Positions 52,965 to 62,051 of a stretch of DNA of 64,000 nt are shown piece after piece. The stretch's first letter is position 1. Each line of letters opens with the position of its first letter. Origin of the DNA: Bin87 sp965217175. Lineage in GTDB: Bacteria > Chloroflexota > Dehalococcoidia > Lucifugimonadales > UBA3495. A program made the translations under genes and the position numbers. The notes under the pieces were generated by a model. That model saw only the letters and a list, made by a program, of their open reading frames with translations, searched no databases and was not told the origin of the DNA. The stretch spans positions 3,430,860 through 3,494,859 of the forward strand of contig OZ244251.1 in the NCBI GenBank assembly GCA_965217175.1, in the 5' to 3' direction.

Positions 52965-54366
52965 TACTACAGTCGCAGATTATCGGGTAAAATAGGCCAT
53001 TATCCGGTGAGGGGGTGCGGCGATGACGGGGCGTGAAGAGGAACTGGCGGAAGTGGCCCGCTGGGCCGAAGGGATTGAGCAGGTTCATTCCTGCATTGCC
53101 GGACGGTTCCGGCGCCCTGAGCCTCGCCGGCGGGTACTGGACTACTTGCGGGGACTGGTCAGCTCGGTCGAGCGCAAGAACGGGTGGCAGTTGGCGGAGC
53201 AGGCGGGGGACGCCACACCCGACGGGGTGCAGCGCCTGTTGTACAACTATCGGTGGGATGCGGACCTGGTTCGTGATGACATGAAATCCTACGTGGTGGA
53301 GCATCTGTCCGCCGCTGACGCGGTTCTGGTGGTGGACGAGACCGGATTCCTCAAGAAAGGGGAGAAGTCGGTTGGGGTGCAGCGGCAGTACAGCGGGACG
53401 GCGGGGCGGATCGAGAACTGTCAGATTGGCGTTTTTCTGGCCTATGCCAGCGTCAGGGGCAGAACCCTGCTGGACCGGGAATTGTACCTGCCCCAGGTGT
53501 GGGCGGAAGACTGGGAGCGGCGGGGGAGGCTGGGGTGCCGGAGAGTGTCGGCTTTCGGACCAAGCCGCAACTGGCCCAGCTAATGCTGAAGCGGGCGCTG
53601 GAATCAGGAGTCCCCTTCGGCTGGGTTGCTGGAGATGAGGTCTATGGCAACGACCGCAAGCTGCGGCTGTGGCTGGAGCGAGAGGGAATTCCCCACGTGC
53701 TGGCCATCAGGAGCAACGAGAAGCTGTGGGTCTGGACGGACCAGGGCCTGTGTCAGGTTCGGGCTGACCGGCTGACGTCGCAGGTTGACGAGTTGGGTTG
53801 GACCAGATGCAGTGCGGGCGATGGGGCCAAGGGGCCACGGGTCTACGATTGGGCCGTCGTGGAAATACGGCCTCTTGGGGAGCCGGGCAAGGGCTACTGG
53901 CTGCTGGCCCGGCGCAGCATTGCCCAGCCCGGGGAGTTGGCTTACTTCGTATGCTTCGGCCCGGCGGGAACGGCCTTGGAGGAACTGGTGAGGGTGGCTG
54001 GGACCCGGTGGGCCATCGAGGAGTGTTTCGAGGAGGCCAAGGGGCAGGTGGGACTGGACCAGTATGAGGTGCGGAGGTGGGACGGCTGGTACCGGCACAT
54101 CACCTTGGCGATGCTGGCGCAGGCGTATCTGTCGGTAATCAAGCATCAAGCGATGGAACCAGGAGAAAAGGGGGCTGCTACGATCCCGATGCAGAGCTGA
54201 TTCCTATAACGGCCCCGGAGGTGCGCCGGCTGCTCACCCGACTTGTATGGACGGAAAATCAACTGCCTGATTTCATCCTGTCCTGGTCGTGGTGGAGACG
54301 GCGCCACCAAGCCAGAGCCCGCCAATGCCATTACAAACGCCGCCTGTCAAATCTGCGACTGTAGTA
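52965..54366 (+). mobile_element. IS701-type insertion sequence with CTAA target duplication
   Basis: The element has terminal inverted repeats TACTACAGTCGCAGATT at both ends. CTAA flanks it directly (52961-52964 and 54367-54370), fitting the YTAR target of the IS701 family. It lies at the right end of the IS427-type element, so the left CTAA includes two bases of that element. The right side is the truncated methyltransferase gene. Confidence 0.9.
53023..54364 (+). pseudogene. IS701-family transposase with two frameshifts
   Basis: Frame 1 has AVLVVDETGFLKKGEKSVGV with the first catalytic Asp; the frame then shifts near 53524 in a G-run to VPESVGFRTKPQLAQLMLKR and WVAGDEVYGNDRKLRLWLER. A second shift near 54170, again at a G-run, moves to the typical end SWWRRRHQARARQCHY. 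Three frames are needed for one protein, so it is probably inactive. The catalytic Glu segment RWAIEECFEEAKGQVGLDQY is present. Confidence 0.8.
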
Positions 54367-56407
54367 CTAAGGGCATGTCTCCGAAGTCGATGATCCTCAT
54401 CCCTCTGGGACGGTCGGTAATATCCCGGCCGTTGACCCATGGCTTAACTACCTCCGAATTGCTTTTGTTGTGAGGGTTGGGCGAGGCGATCATCTCCTGG
54501 GCCAAAGAAGCCGGAATGTCAAACGGTCCACCTTTAGTATCGCCCATAAACGCAATCCCGGCATTCTCTTTAAGGCGCATCGCGAGGGTGAGGTCGACCC
54601 CGGCAGAGAGGTTAGCGTTGATTGACTCAACCTGGTTACCGTCCAACTGGCGCGTCGGTTCTGAACCGTCGTCGAACCCCACGATGGATATATGCACTGC
54701 CGCGCCGTCCAATATCCAAGGGTGGTCTGACCACGCCATGAATATGTCGCCGGTCTGCTTGATGCGCCGTAGCACCCGGCGATTGACACCGCCTCGAATG
54801 CCTTGGGTCGCCAGCAACCCTATGCGACTGGCATGGCCCGATTCCAGCATTGCCCTCGCTTTCTCGAACCAGTAGCAAACCAGGTCCGCCTCCCCAGGGA
54901 CGCGCCCCGAATACCAACCGAGCAGTGCGTCCACGTACTCGTCGTTCAGGTTGGTGCGAAGTAGCTTGCCGCCCAAAAACGGCGGGTTGCCCACGATGAA
55001 CTCTGCAGGGGGCCACTCCGGTTCTAACGGGTTGTTGGGGTCGGACAAGTCCAGGATGGCGTCGGTTTGCTGGATCGTGTCCAGCGGGGTCAGGATGGGT
55101 GTGTTGTTGTAGGGGAAGCCGTTGGTCTGGTGCCACTGGATATAGCCAATCCACAGGGCGGTGCGAGCCAGTTCGGCTGCGTAGGGGTTGATCTCCAGGC
55201 CCAGCATCTGGTCGGGCTTGACGGTAGGCGTCAGGTAGTACCAACCGTTGGCGGCGGCAAAGTCTATCACCCGCTTCTCCAGGTCCAGCAACGAGCGCAG
55301 GGAGAGGTACAGAAAGTTACCGCTGCCGCTGGCCGGGTCCAGCACGTTAACCGCCGCCAGCCGCTCCTGGAAGGCGACCAGACGGGCGAGGGCGCTGTCT
55401 CGATCTTCCTCATCAAGCAGGTCGCCAACCTCCTGCCTCACCGTGTCCCACTCCCGTCCCAACGAGTCAAGTATCACGGGTTCGATGACCAGCATGATGT
55501 CGGCGGCGCTAGTGTAGTGGGCACCGGCCTGGGCGCGTTTGGAAGCATCTATGGCCCGCTCGAAAAGTGTGCCAAACACAGAGGGTTCGATGTTGCTCCA
55601 GTTCCTGTCCGTGGCTTCCACGAGACGCTGCAGCGCGTTGGTGCCGAGGTGGATAGTGTCGGCGTCGTGGAACAGGTCGCCGTTGAAGTGGGCGATGTCG
55701 TCGGCCCCAAAGAGTCCGCCGCCGGCCATCTGGTCGAACAAGTTGCTCACGACCTGGTCAAACCGACTCGGGTTCCGGTACTGCTGCTTCACAATGTTGG
55801 TGAAGAGCCCATCAGGGAGGAGACCGGCGTCTTCTGCGTACAGGCAGAAGATGATCTGGTTGAGGTAGCGGGCCAGCTTCTCCGGGTCCACGTCATGGCC
55901 CTCCATGTCGGCCACGATATCGCTGAAAAGCGTGGCAGTTTCTCGGGTAACGTCTTCGACGGTGCGCAGGGGCCGGAACAGATCTGGATTGAAGAAGGCG
56001 TTGCGGAGCTTCTCCAACTGCTCGACCAGAGTGAGGCTGGGCACCGGAATTTCGTGCAGCACCGTCTCCATACCCGGGAAGTTGGTGCGGATCAGGATGG
56101 TGCGGAAGGACGACACGATGAGAAGCGGAGGCGTCTTCAGATAGACCTGGTACCGAAGCAGCTGATCGAAGGCACCGGTCAGTTGGTCGTCAGAACCCTT
56201 GAATTCCCAGCCGAAACGCTCCTCCAGGTAAGCGTCCGCAAAACCGCCGGGAACCCATTTTTCAAAGGTGAATACCTCGGGGTTGCCGTATTCGCCGGGG
56301 TTGGGATGGCCGACCAGGGCGCAAATGTCGTTGAAGAAGGACTGGGCGGCCTGACTCTCGCCGAAACCGGTATTATGCCACTTGGCGATGAATTCCTGGG
56401 GGGTCAC
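54367..56407 (-). pseudogene. MmeI-like (type IIL) restriction-methylation enzyme, 3' truncated by IS701
   Basis: The remaining 680 residues have an N-terminal nuclease-like region (FADAYLEERFGWEFKGSDDQ, with the D...ExK pattern), the helical connector (NIEPSVFGTLFERAI) and the methyltransferase: motif I VLDPASGSGNFLYLSL and motif IV FIVGNPPFLGGK. The frame runs to RGMRIIDFGDMPL, where the family normally continues with the target-recognition domain. There it meets the IS701 and ends seven codons into it. The start GTG overlaps the tyrS stop (GTGA). It therefore lost its recognition part and is likely inactive. Confidence 0.85.
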
Positions 56408-57627
56408 TGCACCAGTCGCACGAATCGGCGGCGGCCGGCGCGGATGACGTCTCCGGGGGCGAGCGGTGGCGTCGGGTCTCCGGCCACTATCGTTACGCGG
56501 TCTCCGCCGGGCCGTATGATTTCCACCGCACCCTGACCCACCAAACGCCGCGCCTCTCCGTTGCTGGCGACCAGTTCGGCCTGCACGAGCAACCGGTTGA
56601 TGGCCATGTCTCCGGCCTGCGCGAGGCTGTATTCGGGCATCTCGCCGGGCAGGTCGCGTCGCTGGACCACCTGTTCGAATTGGGCTTCGGCAGCCCGGGC
56701 GGCCTGGGCGTCGTGGAAGGTTTCGGTAATGATCCGCGCCAACTGCTTTTTGAAGTCCATGGGATTGGATTCTTCGTTCGCTATGGAAACGTCCATCGCC
56801 GATATCTCGTCGTCTGGCACGTCGGTCAGATATTGGAAGTATTGCAGCAGCAGTTCGTCGGGCAGCGACATTATTTTGCCGTACATGTCGCCGGGCGGTT
56901 CTTCCAGCGCTACGTAATTACCCAGACTCTTGCTCATTTTCTGAACGCCGTCGGTGCCGACGAGGATGGGCATCAGGAAGCACTGCTGGGGAGTTTGGCC
57001 CATCATGCCCTGCAGCTCGCGCCCCACCAGCAAGTTGAACATCTGGTCGGTGCCGCCGAATTCCACGTCGGACTCGATGGCCACTGAGTCGTAGGCCTGC
57101 AGCAGGGGGTACAGCAACTCGGTGATGGCGATGGGCTGATGCTGGGCGAAGCGGTGGGCGAAGTCGTCGCGCTCCAGGAATTGCGCGACGGTGAAGCGGC
57201 TGGTGAGTTCGATCACGTTGGCAAGGGTAAAATCGCCGAACCACTGGCTTTGCCATTCCACCCGCGTGCGCTCGCGGTCGACGACTTTGAAGAACTGGCG
57301 CATGTAGGATTCGGCGTTTTCCAGCACGTCGGCGTGGGTGAGCATGGTGCGGGTGGCGGAACGGCCCGATGGATCGCCGATTTGCGCCGTCCAGTCACCC
57401 ACGATCAGGATCACCTGATGCCCCAGATCCTGCAGCTGACGCAGCTTGCGAAGTCCCACCACGTGGCCAAGGTGGATGTCGGGACGGCTGGGGTCGAAGC
57501 CCATCTTCAGTCGCAGGGGTTTGCCGCCGTTTAGCATGGCGACAAACTGCTCTTCGGAAATTATTCGGCTGACGCCCCGTTTGGTGATTAGAGACGGATC
57601 GTCGGGAAGGCGCACCGGGCTAGTCAC
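56404..57627 (-). CDS. tyrS: Tyrosyl-tRNA synthetase
   Basis: The 407-residue class I synthetase has the HIGH variant HLGH in SRPDIHLGHVVGLRKLRQLQ, GDWTAQIGDPSGRS, the tyrosine-site EFGGTDQMFNLLVGRELQ, and KMSKS in GVQKMSKSLGN. The C-terminal S4 domain (LVASNGEARRLVGQGAVEII) binds tRNA. The longer, TyrZ-like spacing is typical of many bacteria. Its stop overlaps a GTG of the restriction-methylation remnant, and its start overlaps the ribF stop by eight bases. Confidence 0.96.
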   Translation of the reverse strand: MTSPVRLPDDPSLITKRGVSRIISEEQFVAMLNGGKPLRLKMGFDPSRPDIHLGHVVGLRKLRQLQDLGHQVILIVGDWTAQIGDPSGRSATRTMLTHADVLENAESYMRQFFKVVDRERTRVEWQSQWFGDFTLANVIELTSRFTVAQFLERDDFAHRFAQHQPIAITELLYPLLQAYDSVAIESDVEFGGTDQMFNLLVGRELQGMMGQTPQQCFLMPILVGTDGVQKMSKSLGNYVALEEPPGDMYGKIMSLPDELLLQYFQYLTDVPDDEISAMDVSIANEESNPMDFKKQLARIITETFHDAQAARAAEAQFEQVVQRRDLPGEMPEYSLAQAGDMAINRLLVQAELVASNGEARRLVGQGAVEIIRPGGDRVTIVAGDPTPPLAPGDVIRAGRRRFVRLVQ

Positions 57628-58582
57628 TGATTACCTCGCCCTTGCGTTCCAGCTCGTCATGCTTTTCCAGTGTGGAACGCGCCAGGTCGACATCCCGATT
57701 CATCTGAGTAATGAGAGCGTCGATGCCGTCGAAGGTTTCCTGACCCCGCAGGCGGGACACGAACTCCAGCCGCAGGTTCTTGTCGTAGATGTCGTCGGAG
57801 AAATCCAGCAGGTGGGCTTCGATGAGTCGCTGACTCAGGCCGAACGTGGGACGAACCCCGATGCTGGTGGCCGCCATGTGGCGCACCCCGTTCACCGTGG
57901 CGTAGGTTGCGTAGACGCCGTCGGCGGGGATGACGAAGTTTTGCGTGGGCACGATGTTGGCGGTGGGGAAGCCGAGCTGACGACCCATTTTGGCGCCGTG
58001 GACAACGATGCCGTCGGTGGCGTAGGGCCGACCCAGCAGGTACTCGGCGCCGTCCACGTCGCCATCGGCCAGGGCGTTGCGAACCCGGCGGCTGCGGACG
58101 GCGGCGCCATCGAGCTCGAGGGGGGGCACGGTTTCCACCCAGAAGCCCAATGAAGAGCCCCGGCGACGGAGGTAATCCAGGTTGCCGCTGCGGTTGCGGC
58201 CAAGGGCGAAGTCGGGTCCGGTTACGATGCCGCGCATTTTGAGGCAATCGACCAGCAGATTGGTAAATTCGTTGGCATCGACGTTGGCCAGATCGTTGGT
58301 AAACTCGAGGCTGATCACCTGGCCCACGCCGGCCTTGTACAACAACTCAATCTTTTCTTCCGGGGTGATGATCTTGTTGACCACGCGGTCGGGATTCACG
58401 ACCTCTGCGGGGTGGTTCCGGAAGGTGATGACCGTTGGGATCAGCGGCTGCGGGGCCAGGTCAAACAGCCGACGCAGCAGGTGAAGGTGGCCACGATGCA
58501 CGCCATCGAAGACGCCAATGGTGATGACGGTCTCACTGTTGGGCGGGGGAGCAGCGTCGGCCAGCGTCTGACGAAAACTCAT
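57620..58582 (-). CDS. ribF: Bifunctional riboflavin kinase / FAD synthetase
   Basis: RibF phosphorylates riboflavin to FMN and adenylates FMN to FAD. The 320-residue protein has the FAD-synthetase motif TIGVFDGVHRGHLHLLRRLF and TGPDFALGRNRSGNLDYLR, then the kinase domain with GRQLGFPTANIVP and the strand FSDDIYDKNLRLEFVSRLRG. Length is usual. It starts an operon ribF-tyrS on the minus strand. Confidence 0.95.
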   Translation of the reverse strand: MSFRQTLADAAPPPNSETVITIGVFDGVHRGHLHLLRRLFDLAPQPLIPTVITFRNHPAEVVNPDRVVNKIITPEEKIELLYKAGVGQVISLEFTNDLANVDANEFTNLLVDCLKMRGIVTGPDFALGRNRSGNLDYLRRRGSSLGFWVETVPPLELDGAAVRSRRVRNALADGDVDGAEYLLGRPYATDGIVVHGAKMGRQLGFPTANIVPTQNFVIPADGVYATYATVNGVRHMAATSIGVRPTFGLSQRLIEAHLLDFSDDIYDKNLRLEFVSRLRGQETFDGIDALITQMNRDVDLARSTLEKHDELERKGEVISD

Positions 58583-58639
58583 CGGGTTTACGTTTTCCAG
58601 AATCAGTATTGACTGCCGGCTGGCAGACTTTTCGGATTT

Positions 58640-59100
58640 ACGGACGGGCAGCGGATGCCGGGCAGGTACACCGGATTATGGCACGGTCGGTTGATCTGCT
58701 GCCGTTTGGATACCGTGGACGATGGTAGCACACGGCCCGGCAGCCGGGCAAGCGTGGTTGTACTCGCGGCCGGGCGTTTCGATGGCGGGTTGCCGGGGCG
58801 GGCAGGAGGCAGGACGATCCTTCGACTGGCTCAGGATGAACGGGGGCGATTTGGCCGGCCGGGATTGCCACGGCGCTGCGCTCCTCGCAATGACAGAAGG
58901 TTCAGGACGAACGGGGGCTCACCCTCACCCCAGCCCTCTCCCATCGAGGGAGAGGGGGCTTTGAGCGGGCTCAGGACGAACGGCCCGGTGGGACGGTGTT
59001 ATGTCGCCACGGGCAGTACTCGACGTTATACTGGCGATGTCCGGGGCCCCCGGCGGGCCAGGAATCTGAGGCGCTACGCATTGGCCCAGTGCAAAATTGA
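58640..59100. repeat. Intergenic repeat patch with a hairpin
   Basis: The gap between ribF and rsmD holds no gene. Instead there are three related copies of TCAGGA(T/C)GAACGG (near 58831, 58901 and 58972), a stretch CACGGCGCTGCGCTCCTCG near 58868 of the sort seen as dispersed intergenic filler, and a nine-pair hairpin CCCTCTCCC/GGGAGAGGG (58934-58942 and 58948-58956). These look like dispersed repeats found elsewhere on the chromosome, which cannot be tested here. Confidence 0.65.
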
Positions 59101-59175
59101 CCGAAACCTGCAGCCCCAACAATTGTCCACTTTCCGCCCACTGGCAATAAAATGCGTCCACGCAATTCATTGACC

Positions 59176-59727
59176 ATGCGCGTTGCCGGCGGCGACGCTC
59201 GCGGACTGCGACTTAAGGGAGCAGCGGTGGAGGGCGTACGGCCCACTACCGAGCGGGTGCGGTTGGCGATATTTAACATTCTGGAAACCAATCAGGTTAA
59301 CGGTCAACGTGCGGTGGACCTGTTCGCCGGTACGGGCAGCCTGGGTATCGAAGCCCTCAGTCGTGGGGCAACCTGGGCGGATTTCGTGGAACGGAATCGT
59401 CGCCAGTGCCAGAACCTGCAGCAAAACCTGGAAACCACCGGGTACGCTGCAGCCGGGCAGGTATTCTGCGCCGACGTTTTGCGTTGGCTGAACCAGCAGG
59501 ACGAGACTTACGGTCTGGTTCTTCTGGATCCTCCGTACCGTCTCGGAGACCCGACACCTGTGCTGGAAGCGATGGGGGCATCACGGTTGCTGGCTCCGGA
59601 CGCCACTCTGGTGGTAGGTTACAGCAGCAGGAGGGAGTTGCCTGTGGAGTTGCCGGGTTTGCAGTTGTACGACAGCCGCAAATACGGTGACAATGGGGTG
59701 GCTTTCTACCGGCATCGGTCCCCCTGA
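59176..59727 (+). CDS. rsmD: 16S rRNA (guanine966-N2)-methyltransferase RsmD
   Basis: The 183-residue SAM-dependent enzyme modifies 16S rRNA. It has MRVAGGDARGLRLKG, the RPTTERVRLAIFNIL signature, the SAM motif VDLFAGTGSLGIEALSRGA and the catalytic LVLLDPPYRLGD. The ATG at 59176 gives the family start; another in-frame ATG lies 8 codons upstream. It is followed 34 nt later by coaD, the usual neighbour. Confidence 0.95.
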   Translation: MRVAGGDARGLRLKGAAVEGVRPTTERVRLAIFNILETNQVNGQRAVDLFAGTGSLGIEALSRGATWADFVERNRRQCQNLQQNLETTGYAAAGQVFCADVLRWLNQQDETYGLVLLDPPYRLGDPTPVLEAMGASRLLAPDATLVVGYSSRRELPVELPGLQLYDSRKYGDNGVAFYRHRSP

Positions 59728-59761
59728 CCGGTAAAAATCAAAATATTTGGAGTATCACCGA

Positions 59762-60250
59762 ATGGTAACCGCTCTATATCCGGGTACGTTCGATCCGGTC
59801 ACGATGGGACACCTGGACGTGGCAGAGAGGTCGGCGCGGCTTTTTGGAACCGTTATCGTGGCGGTTTACGATACGCCGTCCAAGAGCCTGCTATTCACCA
59901 CGGAAGAACGCGTCGCCCTGATGCGTGGAGCCGTTGCCCACGTCGGTAACATCGTGGTGCAGCCATTCACTGGGCTGGTGGTGAATTACGCCCGGGATCA
60001 GGGTGCGGCGACCATCATCCGGGGACTGCGGAGCAGCCCGGATTTTGAGTATGAATCGCAAATGTTCTTCATGAATCGCCGGCTGGAACCGGAAGTGGAC
60101 ATGGTGGCACTGATGAGCGACCAGGCGCACACGTTTATCAGTTCCAGCCTGTTGAAGGAAGTTGCCCGTTTGGGCGGGGAAATTTCGGGCATGGTGCCGC
60201 CCAACGTGGTCGGCGCTCTCCGTGAAAAATTTGGATCGCCGGTTAAATAG
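59762..60250 (+). CDS. coaD: Phosphopantetheine adenylyltransferase
   Basis: CoaD adenylates 4'-phosphopantetheine to dephospho-CoA. The 162-residue protein has the nucleotidyltransferase signature TALYPGTFDPVTMGHLDVAE, then VVNYARDQGAATIIRGLRSS, and the ISSSLLKEVA motif near the C-terminus. The ATG at 59762 gives the family start. In many Chloroflexota the following gene is an F0-b-like protein, as here. Confidence 0.96.
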   Translation: MVTALYPGTFDPVTMGHLDVAERSARLFGTVIVAVYDTPSKSLLFTTEERVALMRGAVAHVGNIVVQPFTGLVVNYARDQGAATIIRGLRSSPDFEYESQMFFMNRRLEPEVDMVALMSDQAHTFISSSLLKEVARLGGEISGMVPPNVVGALREKFGSPVK

Positions 60251-60292
60251 CCAACCGAGGCAAGTCTTAACCACCGGCGTCAGGGGGACATC

Positions 60293-60841
60293 ATCGATAT
60301 TACGAGCATTATTGATCGCATTGAACTGCTGGTAGATTCCAGCAAATCGGTTCCGCTCAGCGGCAGCGTGATGGTGGACAGGGTGAAGCTGAACGAGCTG
60401 GTAGGACAGCTGCGCATGGCCGTGCCGCAAGAAGTTCGCCGGGCCGAGGAGATGCTGTCCCGCAAGGACGACATCATGTCATCGGCGATGTCGGAGGCCC
60501 AGCAGGCCCGCCAGCACATGGAGCACGAATTTCGCAGCCGGGTGAGTGAACACGAACTGGGCCGTAAAGCCGAGGAAATGCTGCGCGAGGCCGAGATCAA
60601 GTACAAGCGTATTATCGAGACGGCTGAGCAGGATGCGGAAAACCGCCGGAATCAGGCCGACGCCTATGCTTTGCGTACGCTGCGTAACCTGGAGCGTGAT
60701 CTGGCGGCAGCCACCGGTTCGATTCGAAAGGGCATCGACGCCCTGGCCGGATCGGCGCTGGCGTCGACGGCCAACAACGATGTTCCTTCACCGCGGGATT
60801 TCGCGCCGGATGACGTGACCGAACAGGTCCGTTTCCGGTAA
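60293..60841 (+). CDS. F0-b-like coiled-coil protein, possibly with an AUC start
   Basis: From the ATC at 60293 the frame reads (M)DITSIIDRIELLVDSSKSVP, then a long coiled coil (QEVRRAEEMLSRKDDIMSSA, EAEIKYKRIIETAEQDAENR). This start would have AGGGGG five bases upstream and an N-terminus like related proteins beside coaD. No ATG, GTG or TTG lies between the preceding stop and the GTG at 60365/ATG at 60368, which would drop the first 24-25 residues. The protein is 182 residues from the AUC. The family is annotated as ATP synthase b-like, but no membrane segment is present, so that function is doubtful. Confidence 0.7.
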   Translation: MDITSIIDRIELLVDSSKSVPLSGSVMVDRVKLNELVGQLRMAVPQEVRRAEEMLSRKDDIMSSAMSEAQQARQHMEHEFRSRVSEHELGRKAEEMLREAEIKYKRIIETAEQDAENRRNQADAYALRTLRNLERDLAAATGSIRKGIDALAGSALASTANNDVPSPRDFAPDDVTEQVRFR

Positions 60842-60952
60842 TTGAGAGACCGGTTAATCATTGCTGCGGAAAGAGTCGCACATGGGGCGAAACCTCCCCA
60901 AGCCCGGTTGCCGAACTGCCCGATTATCGGGTCTGGCAAGTAGCGTTCGTGC

Positions 60953-60983
60953 TTGACACCGCTACGTCTCCGGGGTGTAGAAT
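60953..60983 (+). promoter_or_regulatory. Promoter for the DUF151 gene
   Basis: A consensus TTGACA (60953-60958) and TAGAAT (60978-60983) with a 19-nt spacer lie 82 nt before the start codon. The spacing is two longer than ideal. Confidence 0.5.
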
Positions 60984-61064
60984 TGGCGCAGCCGACCGGC
61001 AGGCGCCATTGCGGGCCAGGCGGTCAATCGGTGCCGGACGTGGTCATTGGAGTGATGCAGCGAG

Positions 61065-61607
61065 ATGCGGGAACTTGTAATTGACAGCATCCGGATGAGT
61101 CAGATGAACTACCAACGTGTGGTGGTGCTTAAGGAGCTGGAAACCGACCTGTTCCTGCTGATATGGATTGGGCCAACTGAAGCCGAGGCCATCGCTGTCA
61201 AGATGCAGGGGATGACGGTTCCTCGACCCCTTACGCACGACCTTCTGGTGGATTTGGTAAAGTCGGTGGGCGGGTCATTTGATCATATCCTGGTGAACGA
61301 CCTGCAGAACGAAACTTTCTACGCCAAAGTGGTGATCCGGGTGGGGGAACAGACCCATGAGATCGATTCCCGCCCCAGCGACGCCATGGCGGTTGCGGTG
61401 CGGGCCGAGGTCCCCATCTACGTAGCCGACGAGGTGATGGAAAAAGCCGCAATCTCCATGGACCAGGAAACCGGTGCGCCGGTAACGCAACCCGCTCCTG
61501 GCGAGGAAGCCGCTGAAACCAACGTAACGGAAGAGGAATTGCAGAAACTTTCTGCTTTCACCGACCTCATCAACGAGCTGGACATGGAGGACTTCGAGCG
61601 CAAGTAG
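61065..61607 (+). CDS. Bifunctional nuclease family protein (DUF151)
   Basis: The 180-residue protein has a DUF151 domain: MRELVIDSIRMSQMNYQRVV, VLKELETDLFLLIWIGPTEA, RPLTHDLLVDLVKSVGGSFD, and HEIDSRPSDAMAVAVRAEVP. The last, with Arg-Pro-Ser-Asp, is the conserved family motif. Members show DNase/RNase activity in plants and bacteria and may help with stress. The C-terminal 45 residues are acidic and not conserved. A terminator follows it. Confidence 0.9.
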   Translation: MRELVIDSIRMSQMNYQRVVVLKELETDLFLLIWIGPTEAEAIAVKMQGMTVPRPLTHDLLVDLVKSVGGSFDHILVNDLQNETFYAKVVIRVGEQTHEIDSRPSDAMAVAVRAEVPIYVADEVMEKAAISMDQETGAPVTQPAPGEEAAETNVTEEELQKLSAFTDLINELDMEDFERK

Positions 61608-61641
61608 CCTCGGAAGCGGAATTTGCCAGCAGGATTGATAA

Positions 61642-61678
61642 GATAACGCCCCGACACGTCCAACGCCGGGGCGTTATC
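61642..61678 (+). terminator. Hairpin terminator after the DUF151 gene
   Basis: A twelve-pair stem GATAACGCCCCG/CGGGGCGTTATC (61642-61653 and 61667-61678) with a 13-base loop. No long T run follows, but its position between the DUF151 gene and the atp promoter supports termination. Confidence 0.65.
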
Positions 61679-61713
61679 GTAAACGCAATTACGCATTCTG
61701 TACGCCTGACTCA

Positions 61714-61742
61714 TTGACACGCTCGAATACCGATGCTACCAT
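61714..61742 (+). promoter_or_regulatory. Promoter for the atp operon
   Basis: TTGACA (61714-61719) and TACCAT (61737-61742) with a 17-nt spacer lie just upstream of the first atp gene at 61758, so the leader would be very short. Confidence 0.5.
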
Positions 61743-61757
61743 GCCTGCCGCCCATGA

Positions 61758-62045
61758 ATGGCAAGCGCACACCAACTCATGCCGCCCTGGCTGATTGTTG
61801 CCCTCCGGTTGACCGGACTGGGATGGTACGTCGCGCTGTGCATTGTCATAGGGATTCTCGGAGGGCTATGGCTGGGGAAACTCAGCGGCCAGGTAGCATT
61901 GTTTGTATTGATTGGAACCGTGCTGGGCAGCGTCATCGCCTTTTATGGTGTGTACCGGATGGTGCTCCGCGCCGTTTACGGATCCAACCAGCCGGGTTCC
62001 ACCCCGCTGCGGCGAGACCCTCGGGACACTGACGGAGGCTATTAG
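61758..62045 (+). CDS. ATP synthase accessory protein AtpI/AtpZ type
   Basis: The 95-residue protein has two membrane spans (about residues 20-40 and 45-67: YVALCIVIGILGGLWLGKLS and LFVLIGTVLGSVIAFYGVYR). Its place just before atpB and its GLWLGKL motif match AtpI/AtpZ-like proteins, which aid c-ring assembly or Mg/Ca handling. The gene ends seven bases before atpB. A start seven codons later (MPPWLIVALRL) is also possible. Confidence 0.75.
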   Translation: MASAHQLMPPWLIVALRLTGLGWYVALCIVIGILGGLWLGKLSGQVALFVLIGTVLGSVIAFYGVYRMVLRAVYGSNQPGSTPLRRDPRDTDGGY

Positions 62046-62051
62046 GCACTC

